A stretch of DNA of 64,000 bases, taken from positions 40,262,744 to 40,326,743 of the forward strand of contig NC_044279.2 in the NCBI RefSeq assembly GCF_004027225.2. The letters run 5' to 3'. Below are positions 12,301 to 24,182 of the stretch, piece by piece. The notes beneath the pieces were generated by a model. It had not been told where the DNA came from, searched no databases, and saw nothing but the letters and a program-made list of their open reading frames with translations. Source of the stretch: Strigops habroptila (lineage: Eukaryota; Chordata; Aves; Psittaciformes; Psittacidae). Positions within the stretch are counted from its first letter, which is position 1. Each line of letters begins with the position of its first letter. The position numbers and the translations under genes are program-made.

Positions 12301-15300
12301 GCAGTAAGTTTAATTATACAAAATTCTGGAGTTTAAGTTTTATTCTTGCCCACCCCCAACTTGCTTTTAAGTAGAGAAACTGTTTGATACCTCCCAGACT
12401 TTCATTTTTTATGCACAATACCCTTAAGAACTGACCACCAGCCAGGCATGCCTATCTAATTAAAAATTTTACAAGCTACTTGTAATTCCTTCAGTGCATC
12501 TCCTCCACGACTGCCATTAAGACATTGTGAAACACCTCAAGACCTAAAAATGCTCTCTGATGCAATTCCAGGTTTTCACTCCTTTTTTTTATACACCAAG
12601 TGTTCTGCTGTATCTGAAAAGTTATCTTCAACTCAAAAGCCTTCTTTTTTCATTTTTTGTTTTACTATTGTAAACATACAGCTTTTGGTGTCCTGGAGTT
12701 TTAACAGCATGCTTCTGGAGGCTTTTATCAGATTTCTCACTCAAGCTACATAACATACTCAGCACTTTAAAGTGGTTTTGGCAGTTTTTCTCCTTACAGT
12801 AACATGATTGATTCAGAGCTTTCTACTAGTGAGCACGCAGAAGAGTGGGCTCTTAGTTTTCTGTTCTTGCTTTATTACTTCCTCCAAGAATTAATAGCTT
12901 GGGAAATTTTTAACAGCATAAAATACAAACTGGATACATGCAGCCATTAGATCATCCAAACAATGCCTAAACAGATAGACCTACAGCAGCCATTAGACCA
13001 AAGGCTAATAACAAAGATCACTACATTTACACAACTGTTAACAATTCACAAGGTAGCTTTCAGTAAGGATAAGTTAAGTCTACTAAACTGAACTCTGTCA
13101 TCCAACTCCACAAATAATCCTTTTAATAAAGAAAACACAAATGCATACTATTCATCACAAGTATTCTGTTAAATACAGAAACAGTTAAAGCTGAAACTGT
13201 TTAATAAATACCCAAATAATTTCAACAAACATTTTGCATATAAAGGTATGAATGCTTCCGCTGGTGTTTGCCCCCCACCTGCATATTTTAAATAAGCCAA
13301 CTTACCAGGTCTCCACTTTCAGGAACTGTAGAAAAAAAAAAAAAGAAACAACAAATGAGTGAAGTACAAACTACAAACTTTAAGGTTAATGCAGATAAAC
13401 TAATGTTCAGTTTACCTTCAGGAGGACTAAAGAAGTTGAAGAAAGAATCATTAGAAACAGTTTTTGTCACTGTTCTAACTGTTCCACGACCCTTATGTTT
13501 CTGCTTCTTCTTAATGGTTTTCAAAGTAACATTCTTTCCTTTTTTCCAGTCTATTTGGCAACTGAAGAGGAAAGAAAAAAAAAGCAGGTGCAGCTTATTA
13601 TCATTCCACTTGTTTATTCAGTGCTATCTTTTCATTACTTCATTCATCAAAACCACGACTAACAGTTTCATTTTATGATTGAAGTGCTTTCATCCAAAAG
13701 TTTCCCTTTCCCCACTCAAGTTCTCCCTAGTTTCCTATCAAAGAAGAGGATCGCACCATTTTCAGAGCTACCTATCAATTATAAAGTAATGTTATATTTG
13801 GTCACATATGCCAAGGTTTATCACACCTATCATTGTAATCAACAAGTTCTTAAAATAACGCATCAAACAGGTGTGTAATTTTGGGTTGGTTTTAGCTGCC
13901 TATTTGTTGGGGTTTTGCTGCCTTTTGGTTTGGTTTGGTTTTTTGTTTGGTCATTTGTTAACTCTATCCTGCTTTACATCATGCAAACTCATGCCTACAG
14001 ACTTGTCTCACACTCAAAAATAATTCTGGGGACATGTAAATGAAGAAGTCGCATCCATGACTGTCCTCATTTGCATAAATTCCTGATTAGATTCCTTTAA
14101 AGACTCAAAGGAAGGGAGTGAGTTGTTTTGGGATAAGAAGAGGCTGTCTTAGTTAAAAGACAAAACACGGACTAAGAATAAGTCATTTTCACAGAAGCAG
14201 AGTGTCACCTTACAGTGACCTCTGCCAGGATTTATGCTTTTCAAAAACTGTCCCAACTAAGGAAGACAAAACAGTTTGACCAAAGCTACTCAAGCACTTA
14301 AGACTAAATCTTACAGGATATTTGCAGAAATACATTTCATTAAATGACTGGGAGATGTAGTGGTAAATGGAAGTCAGTAACAGTAACTGCAGATTAATAT
14401 ACAGGAAAAACCAACCCTGACTATGCAGTGATAGACTCTGAAGTAGTTACTAACACTCAGAAGAGGAGTCAGAACATTAAAGACACATTAACAGGCTATA
14501 TACAGAGCCCCGATGTACCCACAAGGCTAATTATATACAACTCAGGTTTCTCATCCTTCTGTTCACAAGGGGACATGCACAGAAAAAGGAGATTATTTAG
14601 TGTAAGGAATAACAGCTAATTTGGAACAAAAGACGTCACTGAGAAAGGAGTATGACAGCTCTTTAAAATCATGAGGAACCTGGAGTTAATAGGAGATGAC
14701 AGTTCTTTGTTTCTCAAATGGATCAACTGAAGAGACTCAGAGGCAAACATTCAATATTTATAAAACAAACTGGACAACTGCAGCATGGAAAGAACTGGAA
14801 CAGACTTCCCAAAACACTGAGTGTCAAACAAAAAAGATTAAAAGTGATCCAACCAATTTTGAAAAAAGCTAAAGGCCTACCAAAAAATACCATCCACCTT
14901 CCAATCCAGCTTTAGCAACTGCCTATTTCTAGATAAATACTGATTATTTTTTATTTATGTGTATATATAGTACATATGCATTATATAAAATATATAATTT
15001 GATATACTGTATTAAAGTTACTGAAAAACACTAAAAAACTGAAGTCGAAGCCAGCTGTTTACAAGTTATTAAGTAGCAGTATCTTTCCAGCACCTTCCCA
15101 AGCTGCAAGTCTACAGTTGGATAATACTAAGGAAAAAACTGCTACACTACCTTAAAGTTACTTATTAGTACTTACCCTGTACAACCCATGATTTCTGGTC
15201 CATCAAAGGAGAAGGGATCAGAATCGTCTGGCTCTGACCTCATTCTATACATCTTTGTCAATACTTCATTTGTGAAGTAGTCATTTGGTTCAAAATGAAA

Positions 15301-18300
15301 TTCTAATGTGAAACTCTTAAAAAGAATTGCAGAGCATTAACTTTAGCAACACATACCTTTAATTTCTAACTACCTAAAATCCAAAACCAAAAATACACAT
15401 TCATGGGGATATATCCACCTCCTCCGATACTGAAATAGTGCACGTACGTAACTTGTTCTAGAATTTGCTGCCCAAGTTGTACAATAAATCTTCAAGTGTT
15501 TTTATTTACCATATTGATCTTGTGCTTACTTGTACTTATTAGTTCATATACTGCTTGCTGTAATGACACAAGATCTCCTAGTGTACAGCTTCTTGGTGCT
15601 AACCTACAGAGAGAACTTCTAAATTTAAAATATTAAAACTTTATAAGCTATCTGATTTCTGGCAAGGAAATTATATCCAATTATATGCAACAGCTATATA
15701 AAAGTACCTGAAAGTATAAAAATTTAAAGGTGAAACTTAGTCATCAGATATTAAGGCCTAGTTATTAACTCATCAGAATCTGAAGGTTAAGTTAAGCATA
15801 AATTCATTCATATGGCACTGCAACACTAGTACTAGCCTTTGTACTGTTCTTCAGAAGACAAGAAGCAGCTGTGTATTTCTCACAATTGCCATAAGACAAT
15901 TGGCTATCACAGACCATGCTACTAATACACAAATAAATCTTCAGATAACACAAAAGTAATCTTGTTTATTCAGTTAACTAACCATAGGCTGTCCAACTTC
16001 TGAAAACTTCACTTTTATATCTTTTAAGTGTTTCAGGATAGGTTCATCATGTTCCTGCAAAGAAAACACAGGTTATTCAATTTTCGTAACATTAAATTAT
16101 ACACAGATTTAAGACCCTGCAGAGATGAAAAGCCAGTTTTAGAACGATTTTTACATAAGACAAGAACCTTGTTAAAGCACTGAAACATTTCCATGAACTC
16201 GACCAGCAGATGGCAACAACGACTGCATGGAAAGTTTTCAGTGTGGTACACAACCTAAATCTGTGCAAACACCAAGTACAGTTTTTAGCAGTATCTAACA
16301 CACTTTTGATGCCCAAAATCTCATAAGTACAGAAGGTGTATTAGTAAGGTAAAACAAGTTCAACAAGTAATACAGTAAGAAGGTATTTCAGAGTGCTGTG
16401 TGCTCTCAGTTGACATCCAAGTACTTGTTCCATGTGTTCCTAGACACGCATCAAGTAATGTACTGTTGCCACTCCTTTCTTAAAGGCATTTGGATTAAAT
16501 ACTAACACAACGTTAAACAAGCCTGGACCACCACCCACCTGAACCATATCACTGAGCAAGTCCACGTTCTTGAATACTGTCAGCCAAAACTCAGGAATTC
16601 CTTTAGGGTCTTCTTTTTCTTCATCTTTTTTTTCCTCTTCAAGCTTGGCTTTCTCTTTCATTTCCTCCTTGATAAAAATTTTAGTTTTTCTTAATTTTAA
16701 GAGAGTGACCAGAACGTTCATTAACAGTTTTATGTTGATACCAGAACAAATTAAGTTTCATGAGCATGCTTTAAGCAATCATGAAGAATTATATAAGTAA
16801 TCATTATGCACCCAATTTTTTTTTTTTTTTACTTTAGTTACTGTATTAAATCTCATTTCGTATTACAGCTTGAGATATTGATGAGAACAGATTAAGATAC
16901 TCACTGAAATTTCCTCTTCAACATCTGCTTTCCATTCACATTCTTCCTCTGTAGGTTCATAAATTGCATTGATGATTTCACTTCGCTGGAAGATTAAACC
17001 AAGAATATGTTCAAATTCCCTAGTTACTGCAACCAACAATGTCCAAACCAATAAATCCCTAATCCTAAACTTACACAATTAGTAATATATTAGCTATTTA
17101 CCAAAACTTTTTCTTCTGGTCCTAGAAGACAACTCAGTAATTAAGAGCTTTTTAATGCACTACAACAAACACCAAAGTTCCAGAAAAGTTACCATCTGGT
17201 ATCTGCTCAATTAACAAGATGAGACCTGGTATATTGAAGTGATTTTGGTAACCATAGAAAAAACTGAACCTTTCTCCCTCTTAATCTTAGCTGATATTCA
17301 CATGGATGGTAAAGCTGTATCAACTGAATTGCATGGACACATACAAGACCAAAGTAATTCAGAACATGAATAAGCTTTCAGTTTATATTCCCTTGTGTTT
17401 TAGCTAGAGCTTTCAAGTACAAAACAGATTAGCATTAAAATACCTTGTCAAATAAGGGCTGATAGAGAGCAGCATACTTTCTTTCCAGCTCATGAACTTC
17501 CTCATAGAACTTTGCTTCTATCTGTGCACACTGAACTTGAAGGTTCTTGAGAGCATTCACACGTCTTTTAACAACTTTAGGCAAGCTGAAAAATTCAGTG
17601 GCAGAACTGTTACCAAACTGCATTCTAAGCACATACTGACCCCTCCTTACCCAGTCCCCTCGCAAATTAACCGACTTCCATCAAAACAGATTTTATACTC
17701 TATTTTAAGCTTTAGAAAGCTGTACAAATCAAAACTATGACCCACAAATCAAAGCTATCACCCACTGCACCGTGCAGACCGAAACTGTTAGCACAGGCTT
17801 TTAAACTAAGACTTAACCTCAGTTAGAACCAGAGTATCCCAACCACCTAGGTCAATGAGACGAACTTGTGCAATAGAACTTCATACTAAAAAACAAGTTT
17901 CACATTATCAACAAGCAGCGTAGTAAATTCACATGATTGAGCATAATTAAAAAAGGTCTTATCGCTAATTGGCTTGGTATTATGAAAGAACGTTCAAGAC
18001 AATCAAGTTGTTCTTTGCTAAGGAAGGTAATCTTCAAAATTCACATTTTTATTTCACCAAGGCAAGCAGCTGGTACTACTGCCTTCTAACATATTAACTG
18101 TCACTCCCAAAGCAAGCCAGAACTGGTCTGCTAAATGAGCCACTGCATTATACATGTGTAAAAGGAAAGCAATTAAGGCAATCTTCATTATAAATACTTG
18201 TCAGCTACAACTCTTTAAGCACTAGCTTCACTTTAGAAAACTATGGTAACATAGACTTACTGTCAGGACAGAAAGTCACATACATCAAGGTGACCAGTGA

Positions 18301-21300
18301 GATTCATGGGGTAGACTGCTGACAGCCTCCCTTGCCTGGGAGGTGGGACAAACTGGTTACGAAGATTATTATGTTAACTTCCTATATTTATTTTATTTAA
18401 GCAGTTGTGCAGTGTTATTTAGAACACAGTAGTAAAAAACTGCTTTAAATTGTTAGGACCAGCTTCAAGTTTGAAGAAATAACCTGGAACATATTAGCTT
18501 AAGTTACACACCAAGGGTTCATATTAACTACTAAAGCTATTTTACGTCTACTAGATAGAACATGCACATCTTCCAGTATTCTTTTTCACCTTAAAATACA
18601 GAACCCTTCTCCTCAATAGCTTTATGCTCAACATGAATATACTGTTTCTGGTTGCTAAGATAATATGCATATCACCATTAAATCAAGATTTCCCTTAACC
18701 TTCCAATTTGGGCAAAAGTACATCTGTTACACTAACTACCTAAATGTCTAAATTTAGACGTGTATGCTCATAAAGGGTGGATACCATTCTCATTACTCTG
18801 ACATTTTTGCAGAAGTTAGTCAAGTTAATCACTTGCTGTAATTTTGTCTTCAAGTACAATATCAGGTCCAACAGCAACTTAAGTAGAAAGTTCAGTTAGT
18901 TCAAGAAAAAAGTGTGAAGGAAGAATTAAGATGAGCACACAGGTAAGTCACACAATGATCGCCCACTTAATGCCACATGCATATATTTACACTAAGAGTA
19001 CTGGCCTTAGCAATTGCATATAAAGGACTGCGAAATTCCTAAGAGGTAGCGCCCTATACATTCAGAATGTCCAGCTCCAGTATGTCAGAGTAAAGATTTT
19101 TAACCTCTTTATTAGAGAATCTACAGTCTTTTGCATGTGTCAAAGCTGCATTTCATTACAGTCCATGCCAACCAGTGCAAATTTCACTATTTGTGTATCA
19201 ACTACGTTTACAAACTCTGTACTTTTTTATAAAAGAAAGGTAGTTTCATGAAAGAGACAGCTCTTAAAGTAAGTCCAAAATGAAGAAGCAGACCATGAAA
19301 TCTGAACTGGACTGCACAAGTACAATGGCAAGTAAAACCTGTTGCTCTAAATACAAGCCACTAGAAAAGGTTATCATCACACAAGAATAGAATCTCCTGT
19401 GAGCAGCTGAGGGAAATTGTGTTCTATTAAAGTGTTTCATTAGAATTATTGTGGCCAGGCACAGGTGAAAAGGTAAGTTACTGGATAGCTGCCAAGCAAT
19501 TAGCAAATTCTAATCTGAGCAGATGTTTTCCTGGAACCTGTTTAGTTTCCTACCAGCTTATGCATCTAGTTCCTTAACAGCTCACATAACTGGCTTTTAG
19601 GATCCCAGATTGCTGCTGACTTCTGTGCCATCTCAGTGTCTAGACTCTGTAGATAACTAAGCTAAAAATAATACTTGGGAACACATTTAAGAGACACCTG
19701 TAAAGCCTGGTTAAGTCAGCATGCGTATGTTGAAAAAGTGCAGGCTCAAGTTACACACATTTTCCAGTTATTTTCATATTGCAAGCTAGGTAAGTGTTCG
19801 GTACAATGACAAAGTTGCAATGCTTTTGTGCTAAAAAATGCACTACTGTACTTGGAATTGAAGAAATGGTACAGTATCTCAGAGAGCAGCTGACTAGAAA
19901 AATGACATATAAATCAATGTTATCACTTCTTAGGTCAAGTACCTGAAAGATTAGTAGAGGTTAATCAAGATCTGAAAAAAATCAAGAAAAATACTGTGTA
20001 TAGAAAGCCCATAGCGTACAGTATCTGGGAGAGAGAACCTGCATACCCTTTGACTCCATGTTCTTTCTTGGGCCAGTTTTTATTAAGAAAGGCTGTTAGT
20101 TAAATGGGCTTTTCTTCCACACTATCATCTATCACAGGAAAGCAGTACGAGTAGGAGTAGCAGCAATAGCAATGCCTGCTACTCAGTAGCTACGCCAGTT
20201 CAAGTCAATAGCAATGTAGGACTGTATCACAGCAAGACAGTTGCATGGTTTATACTTCCTGTGGATGTGGTAAAATGTTCATACACAACCAGAAATCACA
20301 TGAGAACCAAGAAATTCTATTTGTTAATGCAGACGAAGTAAGGAGACCATGTGATGTACTGCCAACAACATTCCTAATTTTATTAACTAGTGGTTACAGT
20401 CTAACAAAAAAATTACTGTATGAGAGACAGTAGGTCTCCAAGTATTTTTCCATACTTAACTGATTTTTCATGATTAAGGCAAAGCTATGGAAGACGTTCC
20501 AAGTAGCAGCAGCATATCTTTTAATAGCGTGCCATATCATAACTGCAGGGGACAAGGTCAACCATTGTAAATATTAACATTCTCTTGTTCATAAAAACTC
20601 AAATAAAAACTCACCAATTCTACAGACAGACTGTATCAGTTTTCCTGCTATCTGAGCAGCACAGTAGTTTATGACTGTTAATGATACAAACAATACTGTT
20701 CCGAAAGCAAAAGAACTGTTTATATTACTGCTCATACTGAACAAGTGCTGTACCTTTCTATATAGCCTGTAGATGTGCCTACCAGACCATCAAGTCTTTC
20801 CTGAAGGGCTGCAAGAATCTGAGGATTTTGCATCATCTGTACAGTCAACTGCCGAGCTAAATAAAAAAGAAATTACATTAAGTGCATCTTTTAGACTGAT
20901 CTTGAAAGAAAAGAACTTAAATACTACAGAAAAGCAGTACATTTACTATACATACACTTGTAAGAAGACATAGGCATAGTAGTACTTCAAACACCTTTCC
21001 ATTTGGGAAGCATGGATCAAATCCATTGTATTCTGCACATTGAAAGAGCACCTGGATTAAAATGGCCACTACTCAGCAAGCTAAGCTTTTTTTTTTTTGT
21101 TAAAAGGGAAGGTTTCTTGATGCCTCTGAAGGCATCAGTTTTGCCTTGACTGCTTTTACTTTTAATTCATTTAGGAAAGGCAAAGTAGGAGAATGGGTGC
21201 TTTTACTTTAAGAAGGGAATAAAGCTGGAATTGGGATTTTCATCCCATTTTAGGTAAATAGAAAGAAACAAAACAATTTCAGACTTGGATTTGTAAATCC

Positions 21301-24133
21301 TGGTTTGCCTAATTTTTCCTGCAAAAGAATAAATTATTCATTAGTCTGATACATTATTGACTACTAGGTCCTTGAAGTCTACCACCTTCACCATCTTTAG
21401 AAAGCACTTTGTCCAAATGGGAAACCTGTTTTGAACTATGAAAAACACACAAATTCCTAGCCTAAGTGTTCTCATTATCCATATTAACACCAACCCTTTT
21501 ACTTCTGCTCAAAATCTGTGCCTCAACCTGCAGAAATGAATTTCACAACTTCATATTTTTTAATAGCAATTTACGATCAGTTCTTATCATGCTGTTTTGC
21601 CACCTTCCCCCTATCCCCAACATCTACAGATAGGCAAACAAGTTCTTTGCATTCCTTATAAGATAGTAGCATTCTTCTGACACATTCAAATTAGAGTGAA
21701 GCTTCTGAACCCTTCCTGATGCATAAGGAAGGGAATAATAAGCTTTTAGAAACAGCATACCATTTTCTATTTCTATGCCCTTCACTACAGTAACCACATG
21801 TGAGTATTCTCTTCCACTTTAGGGTCCTAGCACTGAAATTCCATGATGAGAAATTATGTTTCAAGTGACATCCAAAACTTGTTTCTCCATAATGACTGCA
21901 ATCAGTTTCTATTACTGTATATAGCTGTAATATGTATAAGCTGCAATTATTTCTTAAAAACGTACTACCTCACATTAGTCAACACTACTCCTCTGGTCAA
22001 GGTATCTAGTTTTCTCTGGTCTTAGTATTCGTTAGTCTCTCCTATACACTTGAAAACCTACCCAGTTGTGCCATTTGGGTCTGTTGCCAGGTATTCTTTA
22101 TTACCAAATCTATGTACACATCATACACATGGTATGCCTATGCAGACAGCCATATCCCCTAAAACTGAGATCCAACCACATACTCTGTTTTGCAAGTTCT
22201 TGGATTCATGAACACCATTTCTCCAAAGAGCTTTTTCCTTACAGCATGACTGCTTAGTGCCCACAGAAGGACCTCTGAAATACTTAAAAATGGAATTATC
22301 GAGATTTAAAAAAAGAGTAAATCAGTATAACCTAAGGAAAAATTGTGCATGAAAAATACACTAGTAAACTAGACAAGCAAGAATTACAGATGCAAAAATT
22401 GCTTAACATTGTGTCAAGTTTCCCTACTACTGAAACATGTTTCTGATTTATAAAATCTGATTTCCCTCCAAGATTCCTATAGTGTAATTTCCATCAGATC
22501 CTCACCTACAATAGCTGGAAATAATCACTAAAAAACCCCACATTATTCATCTCTAGGTTCCTTTGCAGCACCTGAATACCTACCATTTAACTACTGTAAG
22601 CTGTTCTTCAGCCTCTAACATCACAATGAGCAAAATTATCATACTTTTCCCTAGCGTTGTTATTCTGTTCAAGCAATCACATTATGGAGCACTATCAGCA
22701 GTCCAAATCATACTATTGCAGGGATTATTAGTTATTTCTCTTTTGGCTATTTGCTCTTCAAGATTCTGTCTGTGCTCCCAATCATTAACTACAAAGCATG
22801 AATAAGACTGTTCAGACAGAAAAAAGTATTCCAATACATGTTCAGGTTTTTTTGTCAGGGGGGTGGGGGGCAAGAGAATAAAGATCTATTGATTTTATTC
22901 ATTTTAAGAGTAACACTAAGCATGATTTTTGTTCTGTTCACAATCAAACAACTCAGCAGCAAACTACTGAGCAACTGGTCAAAAAATAAGAGCAATACAC
23001 ACACATATACAGACCCGATCTTTTTCTTCCCAAAGCTTCACATTTTAAGCTTTTAACTGATGTTAATTTTGAAATAGTCTAGTTACATACCCACAATAAT
23101 CCTTTCTTTTCCAATTATACACCCTTACAGGTAGCCAGTGCTACCTGAACTGGTACTAACCCTGACTAAAACAAATGAATGCAGACAACTAATAAAAAAA
23201 TCACACAACTGGGGGAAAAAAAGAAGTCCTGACTTTAAAATTTAAATACAATTTTAAGCAGAAAAATCCTTTTAATGCATTCATTAGAAAGCATGTATGC
23301 AACTGCTTAGAAACCTTGTTTTCAACTTTACCTTTGCTATTGGCATCTTCACCAGTTTCTTCTTCTTCTACTTCTTCAACATCTTCCATGTCCTGTTGAT
23401 CAAGTTCAGACTGTTCTTTGCTATTAGGAATATTCAATAACATCAAGAAGTTAATTTTATAAAATATTATGAGCTCAAAGAGCTCAAACTGGAGATCATG
23501 TGGGTAGAAGCAAACTGTTGCATCAGTTTTGATCTACGACAAGCTAGAAGTCTTAATAGCCAAAGCCAAAATTGTCTTCATAGATTCAAGTTTCACATTA
23601 GCAATCTCAGAACTGTTTAAAGAGCTAGCAACTTTCCAGAATTTTGAAGAATCCTTTTTACAAAAAAATTCATTCAGCTCCTGTTCATATCAACAAGTCA
23701 AAGCCTCTTTTATATGCTCTATACATCCTCTTTGTTACGATGTGCAGGCCTCGAGAACTGGGGGTAGGCTGGCCTAGACCATACTTCGAATGCCATAAAA
23801 TGAGGATTCAAAGTATAGAAAAAAATCTACATACAGTGAAACAAGAGTAATGAGCAGTACCAATATTGTCTTCCCCTCCAGAATTCCAGCTAACATAGTA
23901 TATTGACTGGTGCCTTGTTGCAGTTTTGGATTTACTTATAATCAAGATCCCAAACCCAATTTAAAACTTTTCTTCCACACACTATAAACCTCCCATCTTG
24001 CCACAGTGAGAAGATCCTTACCTAGACCCTGTCTATCAACTACCTGGAGATCACAGCCATCTGAAGTGCAGCAGAGGGCACAGTGAGAGCCAGAGTAACC
24101 TACAGATTTTACTTACTTGTCTATGTCTGCCAT
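9324..24133 (-). CDS. NAP1L1: NAP1L1, nucleosome assembly protein 1-like 1 (14 coding exons, 393 aa)
   Basis: NAP1L1 is a histone chaperone that binds H2A-H2B, shuttles between cytoplasm and nucleus, and assists nucleosome assembly. The coding sequence joins 24133-24117, 23420-23332, 20856-20754, 17585-17444, 16985-16905, 16667-16539, 16054-15983, 15315-15176, 13561-13416, 13325-13306, 12086-11964, 10958-10926, 10536-10486 and 9359-9324. Lengths sum to 1,182 bases, in frame, with GT-AG at every junction. Parts in order: acidic N-terminus (about 10-33), long dimerisation helix (about 70-117), NAP1L motif region (about 126-151), NAP fold (to about 345), basic nuclear localisation signal IKKKQKHKGRG (274-284), very acidic tail (350-380), and a final CKQQ that is farnesylated in mammals. 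The mammalian protein has 391 residues, so this one is complete. The start ATG has A at -3 and G at +4. Confidence 0.98.
10486..10536 (-). CDS. NAP1L1: NAP1L1 exon 14 (acidic tail, residues 366-382)
   Basis: Encodes EGEEEADEENDPDYDPK. Acceptor TTTTCTTTCAG|GAGG; donor CCCAAA|GTAAGG. 51 bases, phase 0 at both ends. Confidence 0.96.
10926..10958 (-). CDS. NAP1L1: NAP1L1 exon 13 (acidic tail, residues 355-365)
   Basis: Encodes YDEEGEEADDE, part of the acidic tail that is polyglutamylated in mammals. Acceptor TTTCTCTCCTAG|TACG; donor GATGAG|GTAAGT. 33 bases, phase 0 at both ends. Confidence 0.95.
11964..12086 (-). CDS. NAP1L1: NAP1L1 exon 12 (residues 314-354)
   Basis: Encodes DDDAEAILAADFEIGHFLRE, then RIVPRSVLYFTGEAIEDDDDD: the end of the NAP fold and the start of the acidic tail. 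Acceptor TTTTATGCAG|GATG; donor GATGAT|GTAAGT. 123 bases, phase 0 at both ends. Confidence 0.97.
13306..13325 (-). CDS. NAP1L1: NAP1L1 exon 11 (20-base microexon, residues 307-313)
   Basis: Encodes VPESGDL. Acceptor: a run of T then CTACAG|TTCC; donor GACCTG|GTAAGT. It is separated from exon 10 by an intron of only 90 bases. The frame requires it: exons 10 and 12 do not join in frame without these 20 bases. Confidence 0.96.
13416..13561 (-). CDS. NAP1L1: NAP1L1 exon 10 (nuclear localisation signal, residues 258-307)
   Basis: Encodes CQIDWKKGKNVTLK, then the basic signal IKKKQKHKGRG at residues 274-284, and TVSNDSFFNFFSPPE. Acceptor TTTCCTCTTCAG|TTGCC; donor CTGAAG|GTAAAC. Confidence 0.97.
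15176..15315 (-). CDS. NAP1L1: NAP1L1 exon 9 (residues 212-258)
   Basis: Encodes SFTLEFHFEPNDYFTNEVLT and on to PFSFDGPEIMGCTG, the beta-strand part of the NAP fold. Acceptor TTTTTAAG|AGTTTC; donor ACAGG|GTAAGT. It ends in phase 2. Confidence 0.97.
15983..16054 (-). CDS. NAP1L1: NAP1L1 exon 8 (residues 188-211)
   Basis: Encodes EHDEPILKHLKDIKVKFSEV followed by GQPM. Acceptor TTCTTTGCAG|GAAC; donor CCTATG|GTTAGT. 72 bases, phase 0 at both ends. Confidence 0.97.
16539..16667 (-). CDS. NAP1L1: NAP1L1 exon 7 (residues 145-187)
   Basis: Encodes a charged linker (EEMKEKAKLEEEKKDEEKED) and then PKGIPEFWLTVFKNVDLLSD, a core part of the NAP fold. Acceptor TTTTTATCAAG|GAGG; donor GTTCAG|GTGGGT. 129 bases, phase 0 at both ends. 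Confidence 0.97.
16905..16985 (-). CDS. NAP1L1: NAP1L1 exon 6 (residues 118-144)
   Basis: Encodes RSEIINAIYEPTEEECEWKA followed by DVEEEIS. It contains YEPTEEECEW, a NAP1-family signature. Acceptor AATCTTCCAG|CGAAG; donor TTTCA|GTGAGT. 81 bases, phase 0 at both ends. Confidence 0.97.
17444..17585 (-). CDS. NAP1L1: NAP1L1 exon 5 (dimerisation helix, residues 70-117)
   Basis: Encodes LPKVVKRRVNALKNLQVQCA through KYAALYQPLFDK, the long helix through which NAP proteins dimerise and which carries the region of the nuclear export signal. Acceptor TTTTTCAG|CTTGCC; donor GACAAG|GTATTT. It ends in phase 0. Confidence 0.97.
20754..20856 (-). CDS. NAP1L1: NAP1L1 exon 4 (residues 36-70)
   Basis: Encodes ARQLTVQMMQNPQILAALQE followed by RLDGLVGTSTGYIES. 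Acceptor TTTTTTATTTAG|CTCGG; donor GAAAG|GTACAG. The segment leads into the long dimerisation helix. GTS replaces ETP of the mammalian protein. Confidence 0.97.
23332..23420 (-). CDS. NAP1L1: NAP1L1 exon 3 (acidic N-terminus, residues 6-36)
   Basis: Encodes KEQSELDQQDMEDVEEVEEE and on to DANSK. Acceptor CTAATAG|CAAAG; donor CAAAG|GTAAAG. The acidic run is typical of vertebrate NAP1L1, while the DANSK end differs from the mammalian sequence at that place. Confidence 0.96.
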
Positions 24134-24151
24134 TCTCCTAGATTTCAAACC
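24117..24151 (-). CDS. NAP1L1: NAP1L1 exon 2 (start codon; residues 1-6)
   Basis: The acceptor CCCCTCTAG|GG follows a run of 22 T on the sense strand. After 18 untranslated bases the ATG at 24133-24131 opens MADID, and the exon ends ACAA|GTAAGT at 24117, splitting codon 6 (Asn). The coding boundaries are 24133-24117. An internal CTAG could act as an alternative acceptor inside the leader without touching the protein. Confidence 0.95.
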
Positions 24152-24160
24152 CTAGAGGGG

Positions 24161-24182
24161 AAAAAAAAAAAAAAAAAAAAAA
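24161..24182. repeat. (A)22 run, the pyrimidine tract of the exon 2 acceptor
   Basis: Twenty-two A on the plus strand, so 22 U in the NAP1L1 transcript, directly followed by CCCCUCUAG and exon 2. It serves as the polypyrimidine tract and is likely to vary in length between individuals. Confidence 0.95.

Larger units (their letters stand above)
9360..13305 (-). other. NAP1L1: NAP1L1 introns 11-14
   Basis: Introns at 12087-13305, 10959-11963, 10537-10925 and 9360-10485, interrupted by exons 12-14. All are AT-rich with GT-AG ends. A G/T-rich tract lies at 10731-10768 in intron 13. I see no other gene in them. Confidence 0.85.
13326..17443 (-). other. NAP1L1: NAP1L1 introns 5-10
   Basis: Introns at 16986-17443, 16668-16904, 16055-16538, 15316-15982, 13562-15175 and 13326-13415. 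Intron 9 (1.6 kb) holds a G/T-rich tract at 13879-13959 and AT-rich low complexity near 14,945-15,010. No further gene or repeat was recognised. Confidence 0.85.
17586..24116 (-). other. NAP1L1: NAP1L1 introns 2-4
   Basis: Introns at 23421-24116, 20857-23331 and 17586-20753. They are AT-rich with short chance open frames only. I recognised no transposable element and no small RNA gene, though a diverged copy could escape the eye. Confidence 0.8.
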
